In this document: piece after piece, positions 15,194 through 23,880 of the stretch
Layout: every line of letters starts with the position of its first letter
Numbering within the stretch: the stretch's first letter is position 1
NCBI GenBank assembly: GCA_964450685.1
Contig: CAYVDN010000008.1
Location: forward strand, 1 to 64,000
Length of the DNA: 64,000 nucleotides
DNA from: JBAOHV01 sp964450685
GTDB lineage: Bacteria; Actinomycetota; Acidimicrobiia; Acidimicrobiales; Microtrichaceae
Reading direction: 5' to 3'
The notes under the pieces: generated by a model
Databases searched by the model: none
What the model saw: only the letters and a program-made list of their open reading frames with translations
What the model was told of the DNA's origin: nothing
Position numbers and translations under genes: made by a program

Positions 15194-17166
15194 CGGCTTG
15201 CCTCCTGAACCTGTTCGTCGGACAGCTCGATCGGTGCCGGTGCCGAGACCGGGTCGAGCGGATTGCGGCGCCTGCCCGGGAACAACGCCAGCACCGTTCC
15301 CAGAGCGATGATGAATCCACCGACCCACAGCCAGACGACCAACGGCTGGACGGTCACACGGAGCCCCAGCGTCGGATCGTCCTCGCCGGGTGCCCGAACG
15401 ATCGACAGCATCACGTCACGGGTGAACCCGGTGCGGACCGACGGCGTGACGACCGTCTGACCCGACTGCCTGTAGCGGTTGAGGCGTGGCTCGTGGACCG
15501 GGCCTCCGTCGATGCGGACGTCGGCGATGAGCTCTACGCGATTGTCGAGGTCGACGGTCCTGGACCCGAGGTACTCGACCTCGTGTCCTGCGATCCGGGC
15601 CGTCTGACCCTCCTCCAGGTCGAACTCCGCCTGGCTCACGTAGCTCATCGACGCCGCCAGGGCCACGCCGACGACGATCACCCCGAGGTGCACGATCATC
15701 CCGCCGTTGGCGCGCCCGACGAACCCGCGCCAGCCCTGTCGGCGGGTGGCCAGCGCGATCTGACGGAGTGCCGAGCCGGCGGCGAACCCGCCGAGCCCGA
15801 ACGCGAGGAGCGTGGCGACACCTGTAGCTCCGATGGCGACCGCCACGACGAGAGATGCCACACCGGTCCAGGCCGGCCACCAGAGCCGCTCGCGCAGCAG
15901 CTCGCCACTCGCCTTGCGCCACGGCAGCACAGGAGCGACGGCCATGAGCAACAGGATCGTCAGGCCGATCGGTGTCGTCATCCGGTCGAAGTAGGGCGGA
16001 CCGACCGACAGGGTGTCGCCACGGGTCGCCTCGATCACCAGCGGGAACACCGTCCCCAGCAGGACGACGAACGCGAACGCGGCGAAAACCACGTTGTTGG
16101 CCAGGAACGCACCTTCTCGGGACAGCGGCGAGTCGATCCGCCCGGCCGACCTCAACCGGTCGCCGCGCCAGCCGATCAACCCGACGGACACTGCGACTAT
16201 CAGGGCGAAGAAGCCCAGGAGCATCGGCCCGACGGTGCCCGAGGAGAACGCATGCACCGACTCGACGACACCCGAACGGGTGAGGAACGTGCCCAGGATC
16301 GTCAGGGCGAAGGTCGCGCACAGCAGCGACAGGTTCCAGACGCGCAGCATCCCGCGCCGCTCCTGGACCATCACCGAGTGCAGGTAGGCGGTACCGGTCA
16401 ACCATGGCAGCAACGATGCGTTCTCGACCGGGTCCCAGCCCCAGTAGCCACCCCAGCCCAGGACCTCGTAGCTCCACCAGGCGCCGAGCATGATGCCTGC
16501 TGTGAGGAATCCCCAGGCGAACAGGGTCCAGCGCCGGGTCTCGACCAGCCAGCCCTCGCCGACCCTCCCTGTGACGAGTGCAGCTATCGCGAAGGCGAAC
16601 GGCACCGAGAACCCGACGTAGCCCAGGTAGAGCATCGGTGGGTGGAACGCCATGAGGACGTGGTTCTGAAGCAGCGGATTGGGCCCGGGACCGTCGTACC
16701 CGGGCGGCGCGACATTGACCTGGAACGGGTTGGCGGCTGTGAGCATCATCCCGAAGAAGAACACGCAGATCACGAACATCGTGATCAGTGCCCAGCCGAC
16801 CAACGGGTCCTCGAGCCGGGCCCGGAACTTCGTCGCGACGACCGTCAAGTACCCGGCGAGGATCAGGCCCCAGAGCAGGATCGAGCCTTCGAGCGCCGAC
16901 CACATCGTCGCGATGTTGAACAGCAGCGGAGTTGTCGACGAGCCGTGCTCGGCGACGTACAGGACCGAGTAGTCGCGCTGTGCCAGTGCGGTCTGCATCG
17001 CCACCACCGAGGCGACGGCACCGATCAGGACGATCACCGAGTACGGCAACGCCATGCGCATCAGCGCTGGTTTGCGGGCACGGAGCCCGTAGAGCACGAC
17101 CACTATCCCCAGGACTGCGGCACCGAGCGCGACGACGATCCCGGAGACCCCGAGAGCGCGGTTCAT
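15190..17166 (-). CDS. ccmF: CcmF heme lyase subunit
   Basis: The 658-residue polytopic membrane protein has the tryptophan-rich heme-handling motif WGGYWGWDPVENASLLPWL near residue 228, the preceding WSALEGSILLWGL segment and flanking histidines (AYLHSVMVQERRG and ENHVLMAFHPPMLYLGY). A large external loop (about 500-610) precedes the final helix. CcmF attaches heme from CcmE to apocytochrome c. It shares one base with ccmE (TGATG). Confidence 0.95.
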   Translation of the reverse strand: MNRALGVSGIVVALGAAVLGIVVVLYGLRARKPALMRMALPYSVIVLIGAVASVVAMQTALAQRDYSVLYVAEHGSSTTPLLFNIATMWSALEGSILLWGLILAGYLTVVATKFRARLEDPLVGWALITMFVICVFFFGMMLTAANPFQVNVAPPGYDGPGPNPLLQNHVLMAFHPPMLYLGYVGFSVPFAFAIAALVTGRVGEGWLVETRRWTLFAWGFLTAGIMLGAWWSYEVLGWGGYWGWDPVENASLLPWLTGTAYLHSVMVQERRGMLRVWNLSLLCATFALTILGTFLTRSGVVESVHAFSSGTVGPMLLGFFALIVAVSVGLIGWRGDRLRSAGRIDSPLSREGAFLANNVVFAAFAFVVLLGTVFPLVIEATRGDTLSVGPPYFDRMTTPIGLTILLLMAVAPVLPWRKASGELLRERLWWPAWTGVASLVVAVAIGATGVATLLAFGLGGFAAGSALRQIALATRRQGWRGFVGRANGGMIVHLGVIVVGVALAASMSYVSQAEFDLEEGQTARIAGHEVEYLGSRTVDLDNRVELIADVRIDGGPVHEPRLNRYRQSGQTVVTPSVRTGFTRDVMLSIVRAPGEDDPTLGLRVTVQPLVVWLWVGGFIIALGTVLALFPGRRRNPLDPVSAPAPIELSDEQVQEASR

Positions 17167-17708
17167 CAGGCTCCGCCGGCGCGTTGCTGCGCGTCCTGCT
17201 CAGCGTCCTTCAAACGATCGCTGTTCTCCTCCTCGTAGGTGGAGTCGTGGCGGATCAGGATCTCGTCGCTGACGAAGGTGTCGCCATGGAAGCTGCCCTC
17301 GATGATCACCGGGATCTTGTCGTCGAACAGCTCCGGTGGGTCACCGTGGTGGGTGACCGGGACGGTCGCGTCACCGAACGCGAGCACGAACTCGACCCCG
17401 TCATCGGTCTGGTGGATCGAACCGGGCAACGCGTTGCCCTGCATCCGGAAGCGCTGCTCCCCCAGCTCGTCACGCCTGGCTACGGCCTCGTCGACGTTGT
17501 AGTAGAAGGTGGCCGCGTCGGTGAGGCCGTTGAAGACGACGACGGCCAAACCGCCGAGCAGCACGACGAGCACTGCGACCGCCACGTAGGTGCGCGTCGA
17601 GGACCGCCGCGGGCCGGAGCTCCCGGCGTCTGCACGAGGAGACAGGTCGAGCGGAGTCCCGGCCACGACTTCGGCCGCGTCGGCGGACTCCTCCTCGTCG
17701 AAGCTCAC
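17166..17708 (-). CDS. ccmE: CcmE heme chaperone
   Basis: The 180-residue protein has an acidic cytoplasmic segment, one membrane helix (about 46-66) and the CcmE OB-fold with FRMQGNALPGSI and VTHHGDPPELFDDKIPVIIEG. The heme-binding site normally is HxxxY; here the region IRHDSTYEEEN supplies His-x3-Tyr (HDSTY). The GTG start overlaps the ccmD stop by 4 bp and has GGAGG upstream, so I reject the longer frame reaching 17900. Confidence 0.92.
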   Translation of the reverse strand: MSFDEEESADAAEVVAGTPLDLSPRADAGSSGPRRSSTRTYVAVAVLVVLLGGLAVVVFNGLTDAATFYYNVDEAVARRDELGEQRFRMQGNALPGSIHQTDDGVEFVLAFGDATVPVTHHGDPPELFDDKIPVIIEGSFHGDTFVSDEILIRHDSTYEEENSDRLKDAEQDAQQRAGGA

Positions 17709-17839
17709 ATCCACCTCCGCTTGTCGGGGGCGACGACCTTGGACAGCTGCCTGCCCCGACGGATCACATGCACGGCGTAGCCGCCCACGGAGGCGAACGT
17801 CACGATCCAGGCAAGGGCGATGTACCCGTCGGTGCTCAC
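17705..17839 (-). CDS. ccmD: CcmD, small heme exporter subunit
   Basis: The 44-residue protein begins at GTG (17839) as VSTDGYIALAWIVTFASVGG, with one membrane helix followed by a basic tail HVIRRGRQLSKVVAPDKRRW. Size, topology and position between ccmC and ccmE match CcmD, which helps release holo-CcmE from CcmABC. It overlaps both neighbours by 4 bp and is easily missed because of its size. Confidence 0.85.
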   Translation of the reverse strand: MSTDGYIALAWIVTFASVGGYAVHVIRRGRQLSKVVAPDKRRWM

Positions 17840-18600
17840 GACGCTGCTCCTTCTGCGCGCCGCTCGGCCAGCGCCTCGTCCATGCCTGCGTCTGCGGCAC
17901 GCTCTGCCAGGTAGGCGACCCGGAACCGGTGCACCATCAGCCACGCGAACACCAACAGCCCGGTTATCAGCGACGCGTACATGGCGAGCAGCTGCGATCC
18001 GCCCATCTCCGGGTCGACCGTGGCGAGCACGGTGCGACCCTGGTGCAACCCGCGCCACCAGTCGACCGCCTTGTGCACGATCGGGATGTTCACGACTGCG
18101 ACCAGGCCGATGACAGCACAGCGTGTCGCCCGGACGTGGGCGTCTGCGGGGATGGACCGAACCACCAGGTAGCCGATGTACATGAGCAGGAGAACGGCGG
18201 AGGTCGTCAGTCGCGGCTCCCAACGCCAGAAAACACCCCAGGTGACCTTGCCCCACAGTGCTCCGTCGACGATCGTCACAGCGAAGAACAGCACACCGAT
18301 CTCCGCCGCCGAGGCCGCCAGCAGGTCCCATCCCTCGGTCTTCTTCCACAGGTACATCGCCGAGCCGACAGCGGTGACGAGGAAGGCCGCGTAGGCGGCC
18401 ATCACCGTCGGGACGTGCAGGTAGATGATCCGGATCGTCTCTCCCAGCTGCGCGTCCGGAGGGCTGATGAACAGCCCGTAGAGCACCGACAGCGCCACGC
18501 CGACCAGGCAAAGGGCGCCGAGCACCTTCGTGCCCCGTGACCCCGTGCCGACGGGCGCCGCGCCGTCCGGGGCGTCAGGAGTCGAGATCGCGAAGGTCAT
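17836..18600 (-). CDS. ccmC: CcmC heme handling protein
   Basis: The 254-residue protein has about six membrane helices and the CcmC tryptophan-rich motif WGVFWRWEPRLTTSAVLLL, with the flanking histidines YLHVPTVMAAYA and NIPIVHKAVDWWRGLHQG. CcmC loads heme onto CcmE. The ATG at 18600 is supported by the 4-bp overlap with ccmB. Confidence 0.93.
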   Translation of the reverse strand: MTFAISTPDAPDGAAPVGTGSRGTKVLGALCLVGVALSVLYGLFISPPDAQLGETIRIIYLHVPTVMAAYAAFLVTAVGSAMYLWKKTEGWDLLAASAAEIGVLFFAVTIVDGALWGKVTWGVFWRWEPRLTTSAVLLLMYIGYLVVRSIPADAHVRATRCAVIGLVAVVNIPIVHKAVDWWRGLHQGRTVLATVDPEMGGSQLLAMYASLITGLLVFAWLMVHRFRVAYLAERAADAGMDEALAERRAEGAAS

Positions 18601-19274
18601 GCATCCTCCAGGAGGGGCCGGAACAGCACCGCTCCGAGCGTCAGGTAGGCGATGGCGAACGCGCTCAGGAGCGCGGCCCACGCCCACCCTCCCCCAACCT
18701 GGCGCTCGAGACCAATCTCGAACGCCCGCGTTGCTGAGATCAACACAGGAGCGAGTAGCGGCAACATGAGCAGCGGCATTAGCGTGTCCCGGCTCCGCAG
18801 ACGGGCGGAGAGGATGCCGTAGACGGCCCCCGAACCGGCGATGCCGAGTGTCGTGAGCAGGGCCACGGTCACCAGCAGCTCCACCCTGTGGAAGGTCGCG
18901 CCGTAGAAGACGGCCACGCCCACGGCGAGCACGACCTCGAGTGCCAACAACTGAAGCGTGAGGGCGGCGACCTTGCCGAGGAACACCCCGGCCGGCGCCA
19001 GTCCTGACAACCTCAGCGCATCGAGCACACCGTCCTCGGCCTCGACGGCGAAGCTCCGCTGCAGCGTGAGCACCGACGAGAACAGCACGGCGACCCAGAA
19101 CAGGCCGGGGGTGGCACGCTCAAGCACTCCCCTGTCCGGATCGAGCGCGAAGGCGAACAGCAGCAGGACGAGCACGGCGAACGGCAGCACCTGGGCGATC
19201 CCGACCTTGGAACGCCGTTCGACGCGCAGGTCCTTGCCCATCACCAACCACGCGTCGCGGAGCACACCACTCAT
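18597..19274 (-). CDS. ccmB: CcmB ABC permease
   Basis: The 225-residue protein has six predicted membrane helices. Conserved CcmB features are the N-terminal KDLRVERRSK, the loop FAVEAEDGVLDALRLSGL and LLMLPLLAPVLI. It forms with CcmA the ABC module that drives release of heme-loaded CcmE. It overlaps ccmA and ccmC by 4 bp each. Confidence 0.93.
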   Translation of the reverse strand: MSGVLRDAWLVMGKDLRVERRSKVGIAQVLPFAVLVLLLFAFALDPDRGVLERATPGLFWVAVLFSSVLTLQRSFAVEAEDGVLDALRLSGLAPAGVFLGKVAALTLQLLALEVVLAVGVAVFYGATFHRVELLVTVALLTTLGIAGSGAVYGILSARLRSRDTLMPLLMLPLLAPVLISATRAFEIGLERQVGGGWAWAALLSAFAIAYLTLGAVLFRPLLEDA

Positions 19275-19918
19275 GCCGTCACTGCTTCCACGACGCCACC
19301 GCTGACGGTGACCGTGCGAGTGGCGACATCCTGGGCACGGTCAAGCTCGTGGGACGAGAACATGACGGTCGCCCCCACCGACGCGGCCTCGACCATGAGT
19401 GCGTCGATCACGTCCCTGCCAGCGACGTCCAGCCCGGCGTGCGGCTCGTCGAGCAGCCACAACTCGGGTCGCCTGCACACCATCGCAGCGAAGCTCACCC
19501 GTCTGCGCTGACCGGCGGAGAGGGATTGGACGGGCAGGTCGAACAGACGCGCGGCCACACCGAGACGATCCAGGGCAGCGCGCCCATCGCTGATCGTTGC
19601 GCCCGCGGCACGGGACCAGAAGTCCAGGTTCTCGACGACGGTCAGGTCGTCGTAGAGGTAGGTGGAGTGGCCCAGAAGGCCGACCCTGCGCCGGACGGCG
19701 GACGGGCGGGCGACCAGGTCGTGGCCCAGAATGGTTGCGACCCCGGACGAGACGGGTACGAGACCGGCACAGACCCGCAGCAGGGTTGTCTTGCCTGCAC
19801 CGTTGGGGCCGCGCAGGAGGAGGATCTCGCCTGGGTCGACGTCGAGGTCGGCTCCCGCCAGTGCGGGGAACCGCCCGAGGAGCGCCACGGCGTTGCGGAG
19901 GTGGACGACAGGCGCCAT
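19271..19918 (-). CDS. ccmA: CcmA ABC ATPase
   Basis: The 215-residue ATPase has Walker A LRGPNGAGKTTLLRV, signature QSLSAGQRRRVSFA, Walker B LWLLDEPHAGLD and the switch histidine SSHELD. It is short, as is typical of CcmA. It is the first gene of the nine-gene ccm operon; a TACCGT at 19933-19928 lies 9 nt upstream of its ATG. It diverges from the sortase gene with a 58-bp gap. Confidence 0.93.
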   Translation of the reverse strand: MAPVVHLRNAVALLGRFPALAGADLDVDPGEILLLRGPNGAGKTTLLRVCAGLVPVSSGVATILGHDLVARPSAVRRRVGLLGHSTYLYDDLTVVENLDFWSRAAGATISDGRAALDRLGVAARLFDLPVQSLSAGQRRRVSFAAMVCRRPELWLLDEPHAGLDVAGRDVIDALMVEAASVGATVMFSSHELDRAQDVATRTVTVSGGVVEAVTA

Positions 19919-19927
19919 CGGCTGCGA

Positions 19928-19933
19928 ACGGTA
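19928..19933 (-). promoter_or_regulatory. Probable -10 element of the ccm operon
   Basis: TACCGT on the minus strand lies 9 nt before the ccmA ATG. Confidence 0.35.
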
Positions 19934-19964
19934 CCGGAGCTACCTCATCGCGGACCATGCCGGA

Positions 19965-19970
19965 TACCGT
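19965..19970 (+). promoter_or_regulatory. Probable -10 element of the sortase gene
   Basis: TACCGT lies 6 nt before the GTG at 19977, the spacing expected for a leaderless mRNA. Confidence 0.45.
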
Positions 19971-19976
19971 GACCGG

Positions 19977-20933
19977 GTGTTCGGAAAGCTCCTCGGTGCG
20001 GTTGGCAGGATCCTGATAGTCGCGGGACTGCTGATCCTGGGGTTCGTCGGGTTCCAGTTGTGGGGCACGAGTCTCGAGACGAGCAGGGGGCAGAGCCAGC
20101 TGACCGATGAACTCGTGTCGGAGCTGGCTCCCACACCGGCGAGCGAGGAGGACACCCTCGACCTGGACGACCTGACCGAACAGCTCGCCCAGGTGGACCC
20201 CGTGACCGCGCCCCCGATGGCGCCACCTCCGGAGGGTGATCCCCTCGGTGTCATCTCGATCCCGCGGATCGATCTGGACAAGGTGATCGTCGAGGGTGTC
20301 AGCAAGGCTGACCTCAAGAAGGGACCGGGTCACTACCCCAGCACCCCGCTGCCCGGCCAGCCCGGCAACTCCGGGATCGCGGGTCACCGCACCACCTACG
20401 GCGCGCCCTTCAACCGCATCGACGAGCTCGTCCCCGGCGACGAGATCACGGTGACCACGGTCCAGGGCGAGTTCGTCTACGAGGTCATCGCCGCTCCCGG
20501 CCAGCCGGCGGACGGGCAGGCCTGGTACGCGGTGTCACCGGGCCAAGTAGAGGTGCTCGCCGACATGGGCGACGATCGGCTCACCCTCACGGCCTGTCAC
20601 CCGAAGTACTCAGCCAAGCAGCGCATCGTGGTGCATGCGTTGCTCCGCGGACCCGTGGCCAGAGCAACCGTCGTGACCACGCCATCCGGTCCCGACACGT
20701 CGAGCGCAGACACCGAGCCGGTCACCGCCATCGACGAAGGGCTCGAGGGCGACCCTGACGCCCTGCGCAGCGTCCTGTTCTTCGGTGGGGCAGCAGCGCT
20801 CGTCGCCGCGGCCGCCTGGCTCCTCTCCCGGTACATGAGGGCGTGGATCGTGTGGCTCATCGCCACACCGGCGATCCTGACGCTGGTCTGGTTCGGCTAC
20901 GTCTACATGGACAGGTACCTTCCGGCGCTGTGA
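19977..20933 (+). CDS. Class E-like sortase
   Basis: The 318-residue protein has an N-terminal membrane helix, an acidic linker and a sortase domain with ISIPRIDLDKVIVEGV, GIAGHRTTYGAPFNRIDEL (catalytic His) and LTACHPKYSAKQRIVVHA (catalytic Cys and Arg). Two C-terminal membrane helices follow (about 265-310). Class E sortases attach surface proteins bearing LAXTG-like signals in high-GC Gram-positives. No obvious sorted substrate is adjacent. The longer reading frame is antisense to ccmA and was rejected. Confidence 0.88.
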   Translation: MFGKLLGAVGRILIVAGLLILGFVGFQLWGTSLETSRGQSQLTDELVSELAPTPASEEDTLDLDDLTEQLAQVDPVTAPPMAPPPEGDPLGVISIPRIDLDKVIVEGVSKADLKKGPGHYPSTPLPGQPGNSGIAGHRTTYGAPFNRIDELVPGDEITVTTVQGEFVYEVIAAPGQPADGQAWYAVSPGQVEVLADMGDDRLTLTACHPKYSAKQRIVVHALLRGPVARATVVTTPSGPDTSSADTEPVTAIDEGLEGDPDALRSVLFFGGAAALVAAAAWLLSRYMRAWIVWLIATPAILTLVWFGYVYMDRYLPAL

Positions 20934-21493
20934 AGGTCCGCCACCTGACGACACGACGGTCGGCGGTGGCCGCACTCGTCTGGCTGGTGGTGATGGTCGC
21001 GCTCGCCTGTTCGAGCGAGGACGGCTCAGAGGGCTCCGGGGGGACTTCCACGACAGCATCGTCCGTCGTCGAGACGACCGCTGCTCCCGCGCCTGCACCG
21101 GGCTCTGTGACGACTGGGCTGCGAGAACTCGAGGTCGGCCAGTGCTTCGACCGGATAGATGACGCGGTCGCTACCGACAGGGCAGTGCAGGTCCTGGACT
21201 GTGCGACTCCGCACACCTACGAGGTGTACGACGTGATCACCTACACCGGTGATGGTGCGGGGCGCGGCACCGACTACCCCGGTGAGGCAGCGGTGCAGAA
21301 CTGGGCCGAGCAGGCCTGCTTCGACAGGTTCGAAGCCTTCGTGGGTGTCCGCTGGACCGTGTCTGAGCTCGACATCGAGGTCTGGTGGCCGAGCGCCGAG
21401 TCGTGGGCCCGCGCAGATCGGGGTGTCATCTGTACGGTCATGTCCGACACCGGCGAGGAGCTGACCGGCTCACAGCGTGGCGTCGGCCACTGA
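20930..21493 (+). CDS. Septum_form-type secreted lipoprotein
   Basis: The 187-residue protein starts at GTG overlapping the sortase stop by 4 bp. It has a signal peptide with lipobox VALAC, a Ser/Thr/Pro linker and a C-terminal domain with LEVGQCFDRID, VLDCATPHTYEVYDV and DRGVICTV. These match the actinobacterial septum-formation domain (Septum_form), which has two disulfide-forming cysteine pairs. Function is poorly known; coupling to a sortase suggests a cell-surface role. Confidence 0.8.
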   Translation: MKVRHLTTRRSAVAALVWLVVMVALACSSEDGSEGSGGTSTTASSVVETTAAPAPAPGSVTTGLRELEVGQCFDRIDDAVATDRAVQVLDCATPHTYEVYDVITYTGDGAGRGTDYPGEAAVQNWAEQACFDRFEAFVGVRWTVSELDIEVWWPSAESWARADRGVICTVMSDTGEELTGSQRGVGH

Positions 21494-21549
21494 TACAGCA
21501 GCTCCACTGATACGGGAGTTCCACTGTCACGGCTGGGCGTGACCCCGGC

Positions 21550-22320
21550 TCAGCGCCCGCTGAACCTCGGTGATCTACGGTCGCCGAAGGCTCTCCGACC
21601 CTCGACCAGGTCGTCGGATGCCCAGGCCCTCTCGAATGCAAGCAGGTAGGTGCCGTCGGGATCGAGCGTCGTGGCGTCGCTCTCCAGCAGGTTCAGCCCG
21701 AGCTTGCTTCCGGCGAGGGTCAGCGGAGCCAGCTGCGCGATACCGGCGGCCAGTTCCCCGGCGGCGGCGATGACCGCTGCGCCCGGCCCCTCGGCCCCTG
21801 CTGCGACGAGGTCGTGCACGAGACCGACCTCGGCTGCCCTCGCGGCGGAGATCGGCTGCGCGGTCAGCACCAGCCAACGGGCCATCGAGTGACCGGCAAG
21901 CAGAGCGAGCCGCTGGAGTGTCCAGTGGTCGACCATCAGCCCAAGTCGGGCGACCGGCACGGCGAAGCGGGCATCGTCGCTGGCCAGGCGCAGGTCGCAG
22001 GCGAGTGCCAGCTGCATCCCCAGGCCCATGCATGCACCCGAGATGGCGGCGACTGTCGGTACCTCCAGAGCAGCCAGGTCGTCGAGCATCGCCCGCAGGG
22101 CACGGGTGAACGCCAGGTCCTCGAGTTCCTTCAGGTCGGCCCCGGCACAGAACTGGTCGGCGTCGCCGGCGAGAACGAGCGCGCGCACCTCTTCGCTCGC
22201 CGCTCGCCGCACGCAGTCGTGCAGCTCCTCGAGTGCCCGGTGGTTCAGCGCGTTGCGTCTCTCAGGGCGAGAGATCGTCAGATGCGCGACCGAGTCGTGG
22301 CGTTCGTAGCGGACGATCAA
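21550..22320 (-). CDS. Enoyl-CoA hydratase/isomerase family protein
   Basis: The 256-residue crotonase-fold protein has ISRPERRNALNHRALEEL, the oxyanion-hole segment DQFCAGADLKELE and ISGACMGLGMQLALACDLRLA. The second catalytic Glu seen in true hydratases is not obvious (ARLGLMVDHWT), so an isomerase or other crotonase is possible. The start is a TTG (22320-22318) that overlaps the upstream stop as TTGA; longer frames start inside the upstream gene. Confidence 0.85.
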   Translation of the reverse strand: MIVRYERHDSVAHLTISRPERRNALNHRALEELHDCVRRAASEEVRALVLAGDADQFCAGADLKELEDLAFTRALRAMLDDLAALEVPTVAAISGACMGLGMQLALACDLRLASDDARFAVPVARLGLMVDHWTLQRLALLAGHSMARWLVLTAQPISAARAAEVGLVHDLVAAGAEGPGAAVIAAAGELAAGIAQLAPLTLAGSKLGLNLLESDATTLDPDGTYLLAFERAWASDDLVEGRRAFGDRRSPRFSGR

Positions 22321-22703
22321 AACGGTGCCCCCGGCTGCCAGATCATCGCCCAGAGGGCGACCACCATCAGCAGGTGCATCCCGCCTGTCAGCGGCTGGAC
22401 CAGCTTGGTGTCGGCCTTCTGGGCACGGATCAGGAAGAACATGACGACCGCCATGGCGATCCACAGCGTGAACGCGATCGAGATCCACGTCTCGGCGAAG
22501 ATCTCGCGAGGTTCGAACGTGTAGGCCTCCATGATCCCCGAGAACAACAGCAACGCCAGTGCCGGTGCCTGGATGAACGTCGTCACCTTCGCCAGCGCCG
22601 GCCCTGCACCTTCGGTGTCGCGCGTGACCATCGGGCCCGCGAAGAACGCACCGAAGGCGACGATCGCCGAGAGGATGTGGAGGAAGAGCCAGAAGGACTG
22701 CAT
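22317..22703 (-). CDS. DUF2269-like integral membrane protein
   Basis: The 128-residue protein has four predicted membrane helices, with FWLFLHILSAIVAFGAFFAGP at the start and a C-terminal HLLMVVALWAMI. Conserved His in helices 1 and 4 resembles DUF2269-type predicted membrane proteins. Function unknown. It is co-transcribed with the crotonase-fold gene (4-bp overlap). Confidence 0.7.
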   Translation of the reverse strand: MQSFWLFLHILSAIVAFGAFFAGPMVTRDTEGAGPALAKVTTFIQAPALALLLFSGIMEAYTFEPREIFAETWISIAFTLWIAMAVVMFFLIRAQKADTKLVQPLTGGMHLLMVVALWAMIWQPGAPF

Positions 22704-22762
22704 GGGTGCAGTTCTAGTCGGAGGCGCCCAGCCGGCTCACACCCTGGCTCGCCCGGTCGGGC

Positions 22763-22768
22763 TAGCGT
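22763..22768 (+). promoter_or_regulatory. Probable -10 element of the DUF5317 gene
   Basis: TAGCGT is followed by 7 nt and the GTG at 22776, the leaderless spacing seen repeatedly in this window. Confidence 0.5.
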
Positions 22769-22775
22769 CGATGCG

Positions 22776-23534
22776 GTGGCGCTGCTCCCCACGCTCCTGG
22801 CCATAACCGCCGGTGCCGCTCTTGGCGTTCACTGGGGTGGCCGGGTCGACAACCTGTTCGCCTGGCGTCCACCGTTGTGGCAGGCGCTGGTCGGCGGCGT
22901 CGTCGTCCTGACCTTCCTCGACCTGCTGCCCATCGGCGGATCGTTCGCGGTGCTGCTTCGTGTGCTGGCCCTCGGCGCAGTCGTCGCTTTCGGGATCGTC
23001 AACCTGCGTGTCGGTGGCATGGTCCTGGTCGTCGTGGGCACTTCGCTCGATCTCCTGGTCACGGTCGTCAACTGGGGTATGCCGGTGAGCGGCTCCGCTC
23101 TCGTCTCGGCGGGGATCGTCGACGAGGCAGATCTGGCAGCCGTGCAGCTGAACGGTGGCCGGGAGCTGGCAGAAGGCGCCCTGCTCGGCTTCCTTGGCGA
23201 CGTGATCCCGCTGCCGTGGGGGCACGTCATCTCGATCGGTGACGTACTCGTGCTCGTGGGCGTGGTCCTGGTGACGGCGAGCGTGGCACGCCGCTACCAG
23301 GTGGGTGGCGGGGGCGCCAGCAACTACGAGAGCCGCAACGGGCTACGCCTGGTGGGTCGCGCCGGGCCGACCGACTACCGCTCTGCTCTCGACGCCCTCG
23401 GCAGGGGCCCGGCACCCCGACGTGGGCCGGGGCTGCACCCGTCCCGCACACCGCTGAACACCGACCGTCGCAGACGCCCTTCAGCGGGGCGGGGCACGAC
23501 GACAGGGACGCGACCGGGGCGCGGTCCCCGCTGA
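22776..23534 (+). CDS. DUF5317-like membrane protein
   Basis: The 252-residue protein has about six membrane helices over residues 1-175, including FLGDVIPLPWGHVISIGDVLVLVG, which fits DUF5317. A basic, Pro/Arg/Gly-rich cytoplasmic tail (about 190-252) follows. Function unknown. It lies just upstream of the WXG100 and EccC-like genes in the same direction, with 69 bp between. Confidence 0.7.
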   Translation: MALLPTLLAITAGAALGVHWGGRVDNLFAWRPPLWQALVGGVVVLTFLDLLPIGGSFAVLLRVLALGAVVAFGIVNLRVGGMVLVVVGTSLDLLVTVVNWGMPVSGSALVSAGIVDEADLAAVQLNGGRELAEGALLGFLGDVIPLPWGHVISIGDVLVLVGVVLVTASVARRYQVGGGGASNYESRNGLRLVGRAGPTDYRSALDALGRGPAPRRGPGLHPSRTPLNTDRRRRPSAGRGTTTGTRPGRGPR

Positions 23535-23603
23535 CTTATCCAGCCGGATCGTTTCTCCTGTTTCGTGCGCCGCACACGGCGCGACGAACAGGAGGAACTT
23601 CCG

Positions 23604-23870
23604 ATGGCACAACTGGGAATGGACACCGAGCAGATGGGTGCGCTCGGCAAGGCGATGCAGCGCGACGCCAGCCAGATCCGCACGCTGTCCAAGCAGCTCG
23701 ACAGCCAGCTCCGCGGCGCATGGTGGAAGGGCACCGATGCCGACCGCTTCCGTGCCGACTGGGACAGCAGCCACCGGGCACAGCTCGAGCGTGTGGCTGC
23801 GGCACTCGAGGCATCGGCCAAGGTGATCACGTCCAACGTGACCCAGCAGACCCAGGCTTCGCAGGGCTGA
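23604..23870 (+). CDS. WXG100-family protein (ESAT-6-like)
   Basis: The 88-residue helical-hairpin protein has the turn AWWKGTDADRF at residues 39-49 and heptad-like helices on each side. WXG100 proteins are dimeric substrates of type VII secretion. GGAGGA at 23591-23596 precedes the ATG. The C-terminus (NVTQQTQASQG) lacks a clear YxxxD/E export signal. It is 10 bp upstream of the EccC-like ATPase, so the two are co-transcribed. Confidence 0.88.
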   Translation: MAQLGMDTEQMGALGKAMQRDASQIRTLSKQLDSQLRGAWWKGTDADRFRADWDSSHRAQLERVAAALEASAKVITSNVTQQTQASQG

Positions 23871-23880
23871 CCCCACCACC

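Noticed and set aside
15493..17238. Long plus-strand ORF of 581 codons opposite ccmF
   Set aside because: It is the antisense shadow of ccmF: Arg/Gln/Asp/His-rich with no domain, while the minus frame has perfect CcmF motifs.
21489..21525. Two near copies of CACTGATAC after the Septum_form lipoprotein gene
   Set aside because: Short slippage-like repeat with no known function and no hairpin.
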